This document shows, piece after piece, positions 1 through 5,890 of a stretch of 7,783 nt of DNA; position 1 is the stretch's first letter; the number at the start of each line of letters is the position of its first letter. Source of the stretch: Cytophagia bacterium (GTDB lineage: Bacteria; Bacteroidota; Bacteroidia; Cytophagales; Cyclobacteriaceae); assembly GCA_013373005.1 (NCBI GenBank), contig JABXIP010000364.1, forward strand, positions 1 to 7,783, read 5' to 3'. Below the pieces are notes generated by a model. It worked only from the letters and a program-made list of their open reading frames with translations, made no database searches and had not been told where the DNA came from. The position numbers and the translations under genes were made by a program.

Positions 1-524
1 CTTTAGCCAAGTATTTTAAAGATATGGGCACAAAGCCTGAGCGGACTATCATGTTTGCAGCATTTACTGCAGAAGAGGGTGGAGGATATGGTTCTACGTA
101 CTTCTCTCAGCAATTGAATCCTGATGAGATTGTGGCTATGTTCAATATTGAAATGATTGGAAAACCTGCCGTTAGCGGACCGAACACTGCATGGATTACA
201 GGCTTTGAAAGATCAAGCTTCGGTGAGCTTTTGCAAAAGGCAGTAGAAGGTACTGAATATGAATTCTATGCTGATCCTTATCCTGATCAAAACCTATTCT
301 ATAGATCAGACAATGCTACTTTAGCCAGGTTAGGAGTTCCAGCCCACTCCATCAGTACAACTCCAATTGATGTAGATAAGGATTATCACCAAGCCTCGGA
401 TGAAGTAAGTACTCTGGATTTGGCTCACATGACTAATACCATTAAAGCCATTGCTGCAGCGGCAGGGCGTATGATTTCAGGTGAAGATACGCCTACTAGA
501 GTTGACAAGGCTAGTGTAAGATAA
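1..524 (+). CDS. M28 family zinc peptidase, C-terminal part (5' end outside window)
   Basis: The frame is open from the left edge (first whole codon at base 3), so this is the C-terminal part of a longer protein. Numbering from the first Met in view (base 24), residues 14-18 are FTAEE, the M28 catalytic block in which the first Glu is the general base and the second binds zinc. NIEMIG at 41-46 is the next block; the family usually has a zinc-ligand Asp where this protein has Glu43. SDNATLARLGVPAHSI and then His122 in DKDYHQASDE match the final conserved region, whose His is a zinc ligand. M28 enzymes are co-catalytic dizinc amino- or carboxypeptidases; in Bacteroidota they are normally exported. 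The upstream His-x-Asp ligands and any signal peptide lie outside the window. Exact substrate is unknown. The gene ends in TAA 22 bases before a strong terminator and is unrelated in direction to the next cluster. Confidence 0.9.
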   Translation, partial: LAKYFKDMGTKPERTIMFAAFTAEEGGGYGSTYFSQQLNPDEIVAMFNIEMIGKPAVSGPNTAWITGFERSSFGELLQKAVEGTEYEFYADPYPDQNLFYRSDNATLARLGVPAHSISTTPIDVDKDYHQASDEVSTLDLAHMTNTIKAIAAAAGRMISGEDTPTRVDKASVR

Positions 525-545
525 TAAGGAGATTTAAGGTGTTTG

Positions 546-579
546 AAACCCCATCAGTACCGCTGGTCAGATGGGGTTT
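546..579 (+). terminator. Rho-independent terminator after the M28 peptidase gene
   Basis: A perfect 10-bp stem (546-555 pairing with 570-579) with a GC-rich core of four C-G pairs encloses a 14-base loop, which itself can form a 3-bp ACC/GGT stem. The right arm runs into TTTT at 577-580. It lies 22 bases after the peptidase stop and 23 bases beyond the stop of the convergent DUF1801 gene. Because its left arm starts with AAA, it may also work weakly on the minus strand, serving both genes. Confidence 0.85.
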
Positions 580-602
580 TCTCGTTTATATAGCTCGATA
601 TT

Positions 603-965
603 TTACCTTCCGTGCTTTTCCAGATTTTCTTTTACCCTGAATTCCACAATCCTTCTGATTAAATCAAAAGGTATAGGCTGATCTAACGGAAACTGAACAG
701 AACCTTTTCCTTGCTTGTATTTTGAAAGCTCCTCGGCAAACTCGCTGTGCCCGGAAGGGGTGGCATAAAGGCCAATGTGCTTTTCATATCCGGCAAAGTA
801 GACCAGAGGCTTCTTAAAGGTCTTATAGGCAGGCATGCCATAAGAAATGCTTTCAACAGCTTCAGGGGCTGCTGATTTAATCAGTTGTCGAAGCTCATGC
901 AATATGTTCTGAGTTTCTGAAGGGAATTGAAGAATGTATTCTTCAACATTTAGGGCATGTTTCAC
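603..965 (-). CDS. DUF1801 (YdhG-like) family protein, GTG start
   Basis: This encodes 120 residues spanning a whole DUF1801 domain. Recognisable parts are the N-terminal VEEYILQFPSE segment, an amphipathic helix up to about residue 32, the conserved SISYGMPAYK at about 40-49, then VYFAGYEKHIGLY and a C-terminal helical segment. The family includes Bacillus subtilis YdhG (Fra), described as a frataxin-like iron chaperone; whether this one binds iron cannot be told from sequence. No signal peptide or membrane segment is visible, so it is probably cytoplasmic. The start is a GTG at 965-963 that shares GTGA with the stop codon of the GH43 gene, which fits translational coupling; the first residues then match the usual N-terminus of the family. 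It is the last gene of the DUF1080-GH43 cluster, but its function has no evident link to sugar metabolism. A second DUF1801 protein lies at 5891-6292. Confidence 0.85.
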   Translation of the reverse strand: MKHALNVEEYILQFPSETQNILHELRQLIKSAAPEAVESISYGMPAYKTFKKPLVYFAGYEKHIGLYATPSGHSEFAEELSKYKQGKGSVQFPLDQPIPFDLIRRIVEFRVKENLEKHGR

Positions 966-2089
966 GGTTTCAATTTAGGAAGTGGTTTGGAAGAAGTACT
1001 AGGTCCATCTACAACCAATTGACCATTCTCGTCAATATGCATTTCATCGATAAATACGACCCGCTCTTGACCGCTTTGAGTAGTTCTTCCATGGTATACG
1101 GTATACATTTTAGAACTATCAGCATTGAAAAGTACCATGTTGTGCCCAGTTCCCGTAACATCGCCACCTTGATCTACATTTTTCTGTAAAACCGGATTGT
1201 TAGCTGCTTTGCTAAAAGGACCCAAAGGACTGTCACCAGTAGCATAACCCACAGCATAGTTCTTACCAGCGTAGTAATTGGCTGAGTACATGATGTAGTA
1301 GGTGCCATTACGTTCGAAAATAAAGGAGCCTTCAGTCCATCTTCTGTTAATCTCCTTAGAAGTAACCGACCTGCTTTCCCATTCGGCTTGTTCATCATCC
1401 ATGGCCATAGGAGGTCTTAGAAGAAGTTGAGGCTCACCAATTACTCCACTGAAGTCTGATTCGAGCTCTACACCATAGACCCAGCTTTCTTCTATCTCCT
1501 CATATAATCCCTGTTCTTTTGCCCAATCGGCCACTTCGCTTTCAACCGGGTGCTTATAACATGCTCTGGAGTAGTATAGATAGGTTTTTCCGCTCTTGTC
1601 GAAAAGTACATTGGCATCGATAATCGGGTAACCTGGGTTGAAGATTGGTCTATCAAAGAGGTCTGTAAATGGTCCAGTTGGTTTGTCTGCAACAGCTACA
1701 CCAATCATAAAATTCTCCTCTTCATTAGTAGGGTTTTCCTTCCACTGAGCGGAGAAGAAGATATAATACTTTCCGTTTCTCTTATACACTTCCGGAGCCC
1801 AGAACCATTTTTCATTCCATGAGTTATCTGTGTTTCCAGTGTAAACCTGGCCTTCCGGCTTCCAGTTGATTAGGTCTGTAGAAGAATAAGCAGCAAAGCC
1901 ATTTACCGCACCGCCACCTGTGCCATACATATAGTAGGTTCCGTTACCGTCATCTAGGATATAAGGATCGCCAAACTGAACATCGATAGGGTTAGAGTAG
2001 GTTTGAGACGTTTCTGTTTCTTCTTTCTTACCTGAACAGTTTAGGATAAAAAGAGAAGATAAGAGGAGTAACCAATTTTTATGTGTCAT
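962..2089 (-). CDS. Glycoside hydrolase family 43 lipoprotein
   Basis: This 375-residue protein starts with a lipoprotein signal: MTHKNW, a hydrophobic stretch at 6-16, and probable acylated Cys18 (FILNC). The rest is a five-bladed GH43 propeller. The three catalytic acids can be placed by motif: Asp41 in GDPYIL (base), Asp158 in IIDANVLF (pKa modulator) and Glu253 in WTEGSFIF (acid). WAPEVY at 97-102 and GTGHNM at 313-318, with a conserved active-site His316, are also typical. GH43 enzymes are inverting hydrolases acting on arabinose-, xylose- or galactose-containing glycans; the subfamily and substrate cannot be assigned here. The frame stays open to 2245, but that would overlap the DUF1080 gene and put 52 odd residues before the signal peptide, so Met at 2089 is chosen. 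It sits 31 bases after the DUF1080 gene and overlaps the DUF1801 start by 4 bases, suggesting one transcript. Confidence 0.93.
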   Translation of the reverse strand: MTHKNWLLLLSSLFILNCSGKKEETETSQTYSNPIDVQFGDPYILDDGNGTYYMYGTGGGAVNGFAAYSSTDLINWKPEGQVYTGNTDNSWNEKWFWAPEVYKRNGKYYIFFSAQWKENPTNEEENFMIGVAVADKPTGPFTDLFDRPIFNPGYPIIDANVLFDKSGKTYLYYSRACYKHPVESEVADWAKEQGLYEEIEESWVYGVELESDFSGVIGEPQLLLRPPMAMDDEQAEWESRSVTSKEINRRWTEGSFIFERNGTYYIMYSANYYAGKNYAVGYATGDSPLGPFSKAANNPVLQKNVDQGGDVTGTGHNMVLFNADSSKMYTVYHGRTTQSGQERVVFIDEMHIDENGQLVVDGPSTSSKPLPKLKP

Positions 2090-2120
2090 GCTAAAAGTGA
2101 AATGAAAATTTGAATGTGGG

Positions 2121-2957
2121 TTAAAGAGAAATAATTCCTTTTGGTAAAGCAGAAATATTTTCAACCTTAATGTTTCTATAGAAGACTTCGGCTCCTTCCG
2201 ATTGAATTTGAATCTTTCCTTTTGATAGAGGAACAAGTTCATCACCCTGAACTACGCTTGAATTATAGAGCACCATCACCACTTTTCCATTAATCATATG
2301 TACAGCGGTGCTTCCGAAGCAGTAGAGGTCTATGGTGTTCCATTCGCCTGTAGGTTTTTCTCCATCAGGGTTTTTAACAGCATGACGCCCAAATTCACTG
2401 ATCGTGCTAAAGGGCATCAACTCACCAGAAGGGTCAAAGACATAGTTTTCTCCATCTTTTCTCACGGGAATCTCAAAGGCACCTCCAGCAACTCCCCAAT
2501 AATCTCCGGTGTCGCCCTCCTGTACTTGAAATTCCTGAGAGCGCATCCATGCATTGGCATCAACACCATGTTTTCCTCCGGCAAAGTAGAGTAGACCACT
2601 GTCTCTTTTAGCGTTTTCACGAGGAGGCCATTTCAATTCACCCCATTTGAACTGGAGTTGTAAATGGAAGTTTTCAAATTCCTGAGTAGTGGAAATACCC
2701 GCAAATTGCTGTCCCGAAATTCTGAGAGCTGGTTCGCCATCAATTTCTGCTACAGTAAATACTTTGTTCGGATCATTGTTCAGACCCAAATCATTTGCCC
2801 CGATATAGGTGTCCCAACCTTCCAGTGTTTCTCCATTAAAGAGTGATTGCCATGAATCTTTCGACTCTTCTTGTCCGGATGAATTGGAAGATGAACAGGA
2901 AATTAACAGACAAAAAAGCAGAGCAGACTGTAGAAGGATAAGCGAAGTACGTTTCAT
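2121..2957 (-). CDS. DUF1080 (3-keto-disaccharide hydrolase-like) lipoprotein
   Basis: This encodes 278 residues. A type II signal peptide is clear: MKRT, a hydrophobic core at 5-19, and LLISC with the acylated Cys at 21, followed by Ser/Asn-rich sequence. The remainder is one DUF1080 domain (PF06439), a concanavalin/laminarinase-like sandwich: LFNGETLEGW at 39-48, WGELKWPP at 105-112, DSGLLYF at 119-125, the conserved EFQVQEGDTGDYW at 142-154, and GEWNTIDLYC at 204-213 with the VHMINGK strand after it. Pfam names the family 3-keto-disaccharide hydrolase after a few members; many are uncharacterised and may bind or cleave glycans. It is the first gene of the minus-strand cluster with GH43, and divergent from the propeller gene, so a role in surface or periplasmic glycan processing is inferred. 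The ATG at 2957 is the only start placing the signal peptide correctly. Confidence 0.92.
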   Translation of the reverse strand: MKRTSLILLQSALLFCLLISCSSSNSSGQEESKDSWQSLFNGETLEGWDTYIGANDLGLNNDPNKVFTVAEIDGEPALRISGQQFAGISTTQEFENFHLQLQFKWGELKWPPRENAKRDSGLLYFAGGKHGVDANAWMRSQEFQVQEGDTGDYWGVAGGAFEIPVRKDGENYVFDPSGELMPFSTISEFGRHAVKNPDGEKPTGEWNTIDLYCFGSTAVHMINGKVVMVLYNSSVVQGDELVPLSKGKIQIQSEGAEVFYRNIKVENISALPKGIISL

Positions 2958-3108
2958 GGTTCCAAGGTTGAATGAATTCTTAAATTATGAAATTAAGCCG
3001 ATAGCAGTCTAAAAGTGTGATTAGCGGAGACGAATTGATTTGAGGATCAATGAAATTTTATGAAAAGGCCTAACTTCCTAATTGATTACACAACTCAACT
3101 CATCACTT
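2958..3108. promoter_or_regulatory. Divergent intergenic region between the DUF1080 and propeller genes
   Basis: These 151 bases must carry the promoters for both the minus-strand DUF1080-GH43 cluster and the plus-strand propeller gene. I could not place a convincing Bacteroidota promoter (TTTG and TAnnTTTG at normal spacing) on either strand. Two small dyads are visible: an AT-rich imperfect one at 2979-2997 (7 of 8 pairs, 3-base centre) close to the DUF1080 start, and a perfect 6-bp one at 3034-3039/3046-3051. Either could be chance. Co-regulation of the two sides is inferred only from the shared region and related protein content. Confidence 0.5.
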
Positions 3109-4605
3109 ATGAAAGCCAGAATTATTTTTTTATTGATGCTTCTCCCTGGGTTCTCGATTTTGGCTCAGGGCAATTTGGGAATTTTTGAAAACCATCTGGA
3201 TGTGGGGAGTCCAGAGAATAAAGGATATGCCTTCTACAATGCCACTGATCAGACCTATACCATTGGCGGATCAGGTACAAACATGTGGGCTGACCAAGAT
3301 CAGTTTCATTATCTCTGGACAACGGTTCAGGGGGATTTTATTCTACGGGCCGAATTTCAGTTCAAAGGAGAAGGAGTGGATCCACATCGGAAAGTGGGCT
3401 GGATAGTCAAGAATGACTTGGAGACTAATACCGCTCATGTGAATGCAACTGTTCATGGGGATGGACTCACCTCATTGCAGTACCGCAAGATGACTGGAGG
3501 CAGTACCATGGAGGTCACATCTACAGATTCATTTCCCACTGTCATACAACTGGAAAGACGCGGTGGCACCTTCATCATGTCTACTGCCCAATTTGGTAAA
3601 GCTTTTACCACGGTAAAAATGGATACAATGAGCATGAACAATGAGGCCTATGTAGGACTATATGTTTGTTCCCATAATCCAGATATTATGGAAAGTGCTG
3701 TTTTCAGGAACGTGAGGATTATCAAGCCCGCTGCTCCAGATTTCCGTCCTTATCGAGACTACATCGGTAGCCGGTTGGAAGTGATGGATGTAGAATCAGG
3801 ACTGAGAAAAGTAGTTCACACAAGTGCTCATTCCATTCAGGCTCCTAACTGGACGGTTGATGGTGAGCGACTGATATATAATTCGAAGGGAAGACTATAC
3901 AACTATTGGTTGGAAGATGGTAGAATAGATCCTCTAAACACAGGTTTTGCAGTTAATAACAACAACGACCATGTACTGTCTTTTGATGGAAGTCTGCTGG
4001 GTATTAGCAATCATGATCAAAGTGATGGTAACAATTCCACCATCTATTATTTGAATTCTGAGGGAGATAGCAGCCCTAAAATGGTGACAAGGCCCGGTCA
4101 AGGGCATTCTTATCTTCACGGCTGGACTCCCGATAAATCAACCATGATTTTCACCGGCCAACGAAATGATAAATTCAACCTATTCACAGTGGATGTGAAA
4201 ACTGGTAAGGAAACTCAACTCACTAATGAGGAGACACTGGACGATGGCCCAGAATACAGCCCGGACGGAAAATATATTTTCTTTAACTCTGTGAGAACCG
4301 GCACTATGAAACTCTGGCGAATGGATGCCAATGGCAAGAACCCCGTGCAGCTCACTACCGATGAATACAATGACTGGTTCCCGCATATTAGCCCTGACGG
4401 GAAATGGATCGTGTTCATTTCATTTCCTGCCGACATGGATCCAACAGAGCATCCCTTTTACAAACATTGCTTGCTGAGAATTATGCCTTATGAAGGAGGC
4501 GAACCTAGGGTAATAGGCTATGTTTATGGTGGTCAGGGGACAATTAATGTGCCTAGCTGGTCACCGGATAGCAAGCAGATTGCATTTGTCTCTAATTCGA
4601 ATTGA
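3109..4605 (+). CDS. Secreted TolB-like beta-propeller protein with N-terminal concanavalin-like domain
   Basis: This encodes 498 residues. A Sec signal peptide covers about 1-19 (MKARIIFLLMLLPGFSILA), with likely cleavage before Gln20. Residues about 24-205 look like a DUF1349/LamG-type concanavalin sandwich (phrases such as GDFILRAEFQFKG, KVGWIVKND and NEAYVGLYVCSHN). The C-terminal part carries about six PD40/WD40-like blades, each with a W/Y-SPDG-K-type turn: near residues 245, 288, 337, 381 (YSPDGKYIFF), 424 (ISPDGKWIVF) and 481 (WSPDSKQIAF). Six blades fits the TolB fold. Some databases name such proteins TolB family or 'biopolymer transporter TolR', but nothing suggests transport. It is probably a periplasmic protein that binds or processes sugar; enzyme activity is not shown. 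The frame opens at a TTG at 3082, but Met at 3109 puts the signal peptide at the terminus. It is divergent from DUF1080-GH43. Confidence 0.88.
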   Translation: MKARIIFLLMLLPGFSILAQGNLGIFENHLDVGSPENKGYAFYNATDQTYTIGGSGTNMWADQDQFHYLWTTVQGDFILRAEFQFKGEGVDPHRKVGWIVKNDLETNTAHVNATVHGDGLTSLQYRKMTGGSTMEVTSTDSFPTVIQLERRGGTFIMSTAQFGKAFTTVKMDTMSMNNEAYVGLYVCSHNPDIMESAVFRNVRIIKPAAPDFRPYRDYIGSRLEVMDVESGLRKVVHTSAHSIQAPNWTVDGERLIYNSKGRLYNYWLEDGRIDPLNTGFAVNNNNDHVLSFDGSLLGISNHDQSDGNNSTIYYLNSEGDSSPKMVTRPGQGHSYLHGWTPDKSTMIFTGQRNDKFNLFTVDVKTGKETQLTNEETLDDGPEYSPDGKYIFFNSVRTGTMKLWRMDANGKNPVQLTTDEYNDWFPHISPDGKWIVFISFPADMDPTEHPFYKHCLLRIMPYEGGEPRVIGYVYGGQGTINVPSWSPDSKQIAFVSNSN

Positions 4606-4635
4606 ATAGATTCCCTATCGAACTAGATCAATTCG
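4598..4635. repeat. 8-bp inverted repeat across the convergent gene ends
   Basis: CGAATTGA at 4598-4605 and its exact reverse complement at 4628-4635 flank 22 bases. The left arm contains the stop codon of the propeller gene and the right arm lies in the last codons of the convergent HMA-like gene. The arms are AT-rich and no T-tract follows on either strand, so it is a weak candidate for a bidirectional terminator in a 17-base intergenic gap where no better one is seen. Confidence 0.3.
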
Positions 4636-4865
4636 TTACATTCAAACCCTTGACTATTCAGGATAGTAATAACCGTTTCGGGGATCAGGTCAGAGGTTTC
4701 AACCCTTAAGATTCTGTCTCTGTCTTCCAGATCGAAATTCCAGGCATCGTAGGGAAGGAGTATATTCAGGAAGGCTCCCACAAGGTTCACTTGTGCTTCG
4801 CTCACTACTGAAGTTTTAAATACGTGGATTATGGTGGTTGCGGTATTCATAGCTTGGAAATTCAT
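4623..4865 (-). CDS. Small HMA-fold-like protein without the metal-binding Cys pair
   Basis: This encodes 80 residues. The predicted order of elements is beta (TTIIHVFKTSV), helix (SEAQVNLVGAFLNILLP), two beta strands (WNFDLEDRDRILRVET), helix (IPETVITILNSQGF) and a last strand (ECNELI). That is the ferredoxin-like order of heavy-metal-associated (HMA) domains. The CxxC metal site expected in the loop after the first strand is absent; only one Cys, near the C-terminus, is present. So metal binding in the usual way is unlikely; a role in protein interaction is possible but unproven. It is the last gene of the membrane protein/sigma factor unit. Its ATG overlaps the sigma factor stop as ATGA, which supports this start; Met6 is the alternative. 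I assign no function. Confidence 0.75.
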   Translation of the reverse strand: MNFQAMNTATTIIHVFKTSVVSEAQVNLVGAFLNILLPYDAWNFDLEDRDRILRVETSDLIPETVITILNSQGFECNELI

Positions 4866-5437
4866 TCGTTGATTAGTTCTTCATAAGTAAGCGCAAGCCG
4901 CTTTCGAAGGTATTTTACTGCATAATGCTTTCGGGAAAGTAATGTGTTTATAGCTACTCCAGTGGCTTCGGAAATGTCTTTTACCGGCAAGCCTTCCATT
5001 TCTGTGAGCTCAAAAATCTCTCTTTGTTCAATGGGTAGTTCCGTCAAGGCCATTTCCAACTCTTCCCACATCAATGATCGGATGTAGACATTAACGGGGC
5101 TCTCAGATTCATCGGCCTGTGGAAAAAGCGATTTGAGAATATCTTCGTCCTCGTCATATACAGACTCTATTGGAAGGCTCTCTTCTTTTTTCTTTTTGCT
5201 TTTATTAATGATCATGTTTCTGGCCACACGAAACAACCAGCCAGAGATATTCTCAATGGGGTTATGTGTTGTGTCCATGGTTTTAACGAACTGGAAAAAC
5301 ACATCCTGGGCAATATCTTCCGCATCCTCATTGGTCGGAACCCGGGTTTTAATAAAAGAGCGGATACGGGGCTGGTGTTCCCGAATCTGTCTTTCAAGGT
5401 TTTTCCTGTGTTCGGTATTACTCACCGTCAGTACCAT
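4862..5437 (-). CDS. RNA polymerase sigma-70 factor, ECF-type
   Basis: This encodes 191 residues with the two-domain structure of extracytoplasmic-function sigma factors. Sigma2 spans about residues 14-82: NEDAEDIAQDVFFQF at 36-50 is the core-polymerase and -10 recognition helix and ISGWLFRVARNMIIN at 64-78 follows. A lysine run (81-84) and an acidic linker (about 85-115) separate it from sigma4 at about 126-180, with LPIEQREIFEL and the helix-turn-helix DISEATGVAINTLLSRKHYA that reads the -35 element. It directs polymerase to a small set of promoters, none identifiable here. No anti-sigma domain of the FecR or zinc (ZAS) type is next to it; the upstream two-helix membrane protein is the obvious candidate regulator. 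The start ATG at 5437 overlaps that gene by 20 bases; a GTG at 5425 would overlap by 8. It ends in an ATGA overlap with the HMA-like gene. Confidence 0.93.
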   Translation of the reverse strand: MVLTVSNTEHRKNLERQIREHQPRIRSFIKTRVPTNEDAEDIAQDVFFQFVKTMDTTHNPIENISGWLFRVARNMIINKSKKKKEESLPIESVYDEDEDILKSLFPQADESESPVNVYIRSLMWEELEMALTELPIEQREIFELTEMEGLPVKDISEATGVAINTLLSRKHYAVKYLRKRLALTYEELINE

Positions 5438-5786
5438 CTTTTTCTACGGTGTCTGACTCGGCAAAACAATCATTCTGCTCCATCCAACGGGCAAACTTTC
5501 TCTTTTTGAACCATTCTTTGCGCTCTTCAGGTGTCATGCTTTGCCATTTTTCACGGCCTTTATGGCCTCCGCCAGAGTGCTTTCCTTTTCCACCCATACC
5601 TGAGAATAGTATTCTTGAAAGGATGAAGAGACCTAGTGCCTGCCAGAAGTTGATGGTAGTAAGGCCAAAGATCTCGGGCATCAACCAATTCCATAGCCAG
5701 GTAATTACATAGCCAAAGAAAATCAGTATGGCTATGATGAAGACCGGATAGAAGAAGTATCTGTATTTATGAATAACTCTTTTCAT
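5418..5786 (-). CDS. Two-helix membrane protein of unknown function, encoded before the sigma factor
   Basis: This encodes 122 residues. Two hydrophobic segments are clear: about 10-35 (FFYPVFIIAILIFFGYVITW and onwards, rich in Trp/Phe) and about 45-62 (INFWQALGLFILSRILFSG). Between them is the short conserved-looking NWLMPEIFGLTTI loop. A Gly/Lys/His-rich hinge (63-78) then leads to a charged tail with MTPEERKEWFKKRKFARWM at 84-102, predicted helical, and an acidic end. With basic residues at the N-terminus and in the tail, both ends are probably cytoplasmic. I recall similar uncharacterised proteins beside sigma factors in Bacteroidota, but there is no assigned domain. It is first in the three-gene unit, and its 20-base overlap with the sigma factor suggests coupled translation; a membrane anchor or anti-sigma role for the sigma factor is inference only. 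The ATG at 5786 is the natural start. Confidence 0.85.
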   Translation of the reverse strand: MKRVIHKYRYFFYPVFIIAILIFFGYVITWLWNWLMPEIFGLTTINFWQALGLFILSRILFSGMGGKGKHSGGGHKGREKWQSMTPEERKEWFKKRKFARWMEQNDCFAESDTVEKDGTDGE

Positions 5787-5808
5787 TGTCAGCTTATTAA
5801 AATGTGCT

Positions 5809-5830
5809 CTTACTTAGGTAGACAAGTAAG
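5809..5830. promoter_or_regulatory. Palindrome upstream of the sigma factor unit, candidate operator
   Basis: CTTACTT at 5809-5815 and its exact reverse complement AAGTAAG at 5824-5830 are separated by 8 bases. The dyad lies 22 bases upstream of the start codon of the membrane protein gene, in a 104-base intergenic region. The size and spacing suit a dimeric repressor of TetR or a similar type, but no such regulator is in the window, and it could equally be a transcript hairpin. Confidence 0.4.
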
Positions 5831-5850
5831 TGATGAAAATATTTTAAGAC

Positions 5851-5868
5851 TCTGAATATTTTTTCAGA
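5851..5868 (-). terminator. Weak AT-rich hairpin downstream of the second DUF1801 gene
   Basis: TCTGAA at 5851-5856 pairs with TTCAGA at 5863-5868 around a 6-base loop, 22 bases past the stop of the minus-strand esterase-GNAT-DUF1801 operon. On the minus strand it is followed by AT-rich sequence but not by a clean T-run, so termination here is only possible. No better terminator is seen between this operon and the sigma factor unit. Confidence 0.25.
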
Positions 5869-5890
5869 AATGTGTGAGAAGAAAGGAGAT

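Noticed and set aside
525..535. Shine-Dalgarno-like TAAGGAG just after the M28 stop
   Set aside because: No plus-strand start codon with an open frame follows; the terminator comes next.
2090..2245. Upstream extension of the GH43 frame giving 52 more residues
   Set aside because: It would overlap the DUF1080 gene by 125 bases and bury the lipoprotein signal peptide; its residues (repeated FLYQKE-like phrases) are a shadow of DUF1080 coding sequence.
2298..2594. Plus-strand open frame of 98 codons inside the DUF1080 gene
   Set aside because: It is antisense to a clear conserved domain and shows no recognisable protein features of its own.
3082..3108. TTG start nine codons upstream of the propeller gene start
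   Set aside because: It adds polar residues before an otherwise standard signal peptide that begins at the ATG at 3109.
5133..5509. Plus-strand open frames opposite the sigma factor and membrane protein genes
   Set aside because: They are antisense to the sigma2 region and the membrane protein tail; Ser/Phe-rich runs come from reversed acidic and Lys codons.
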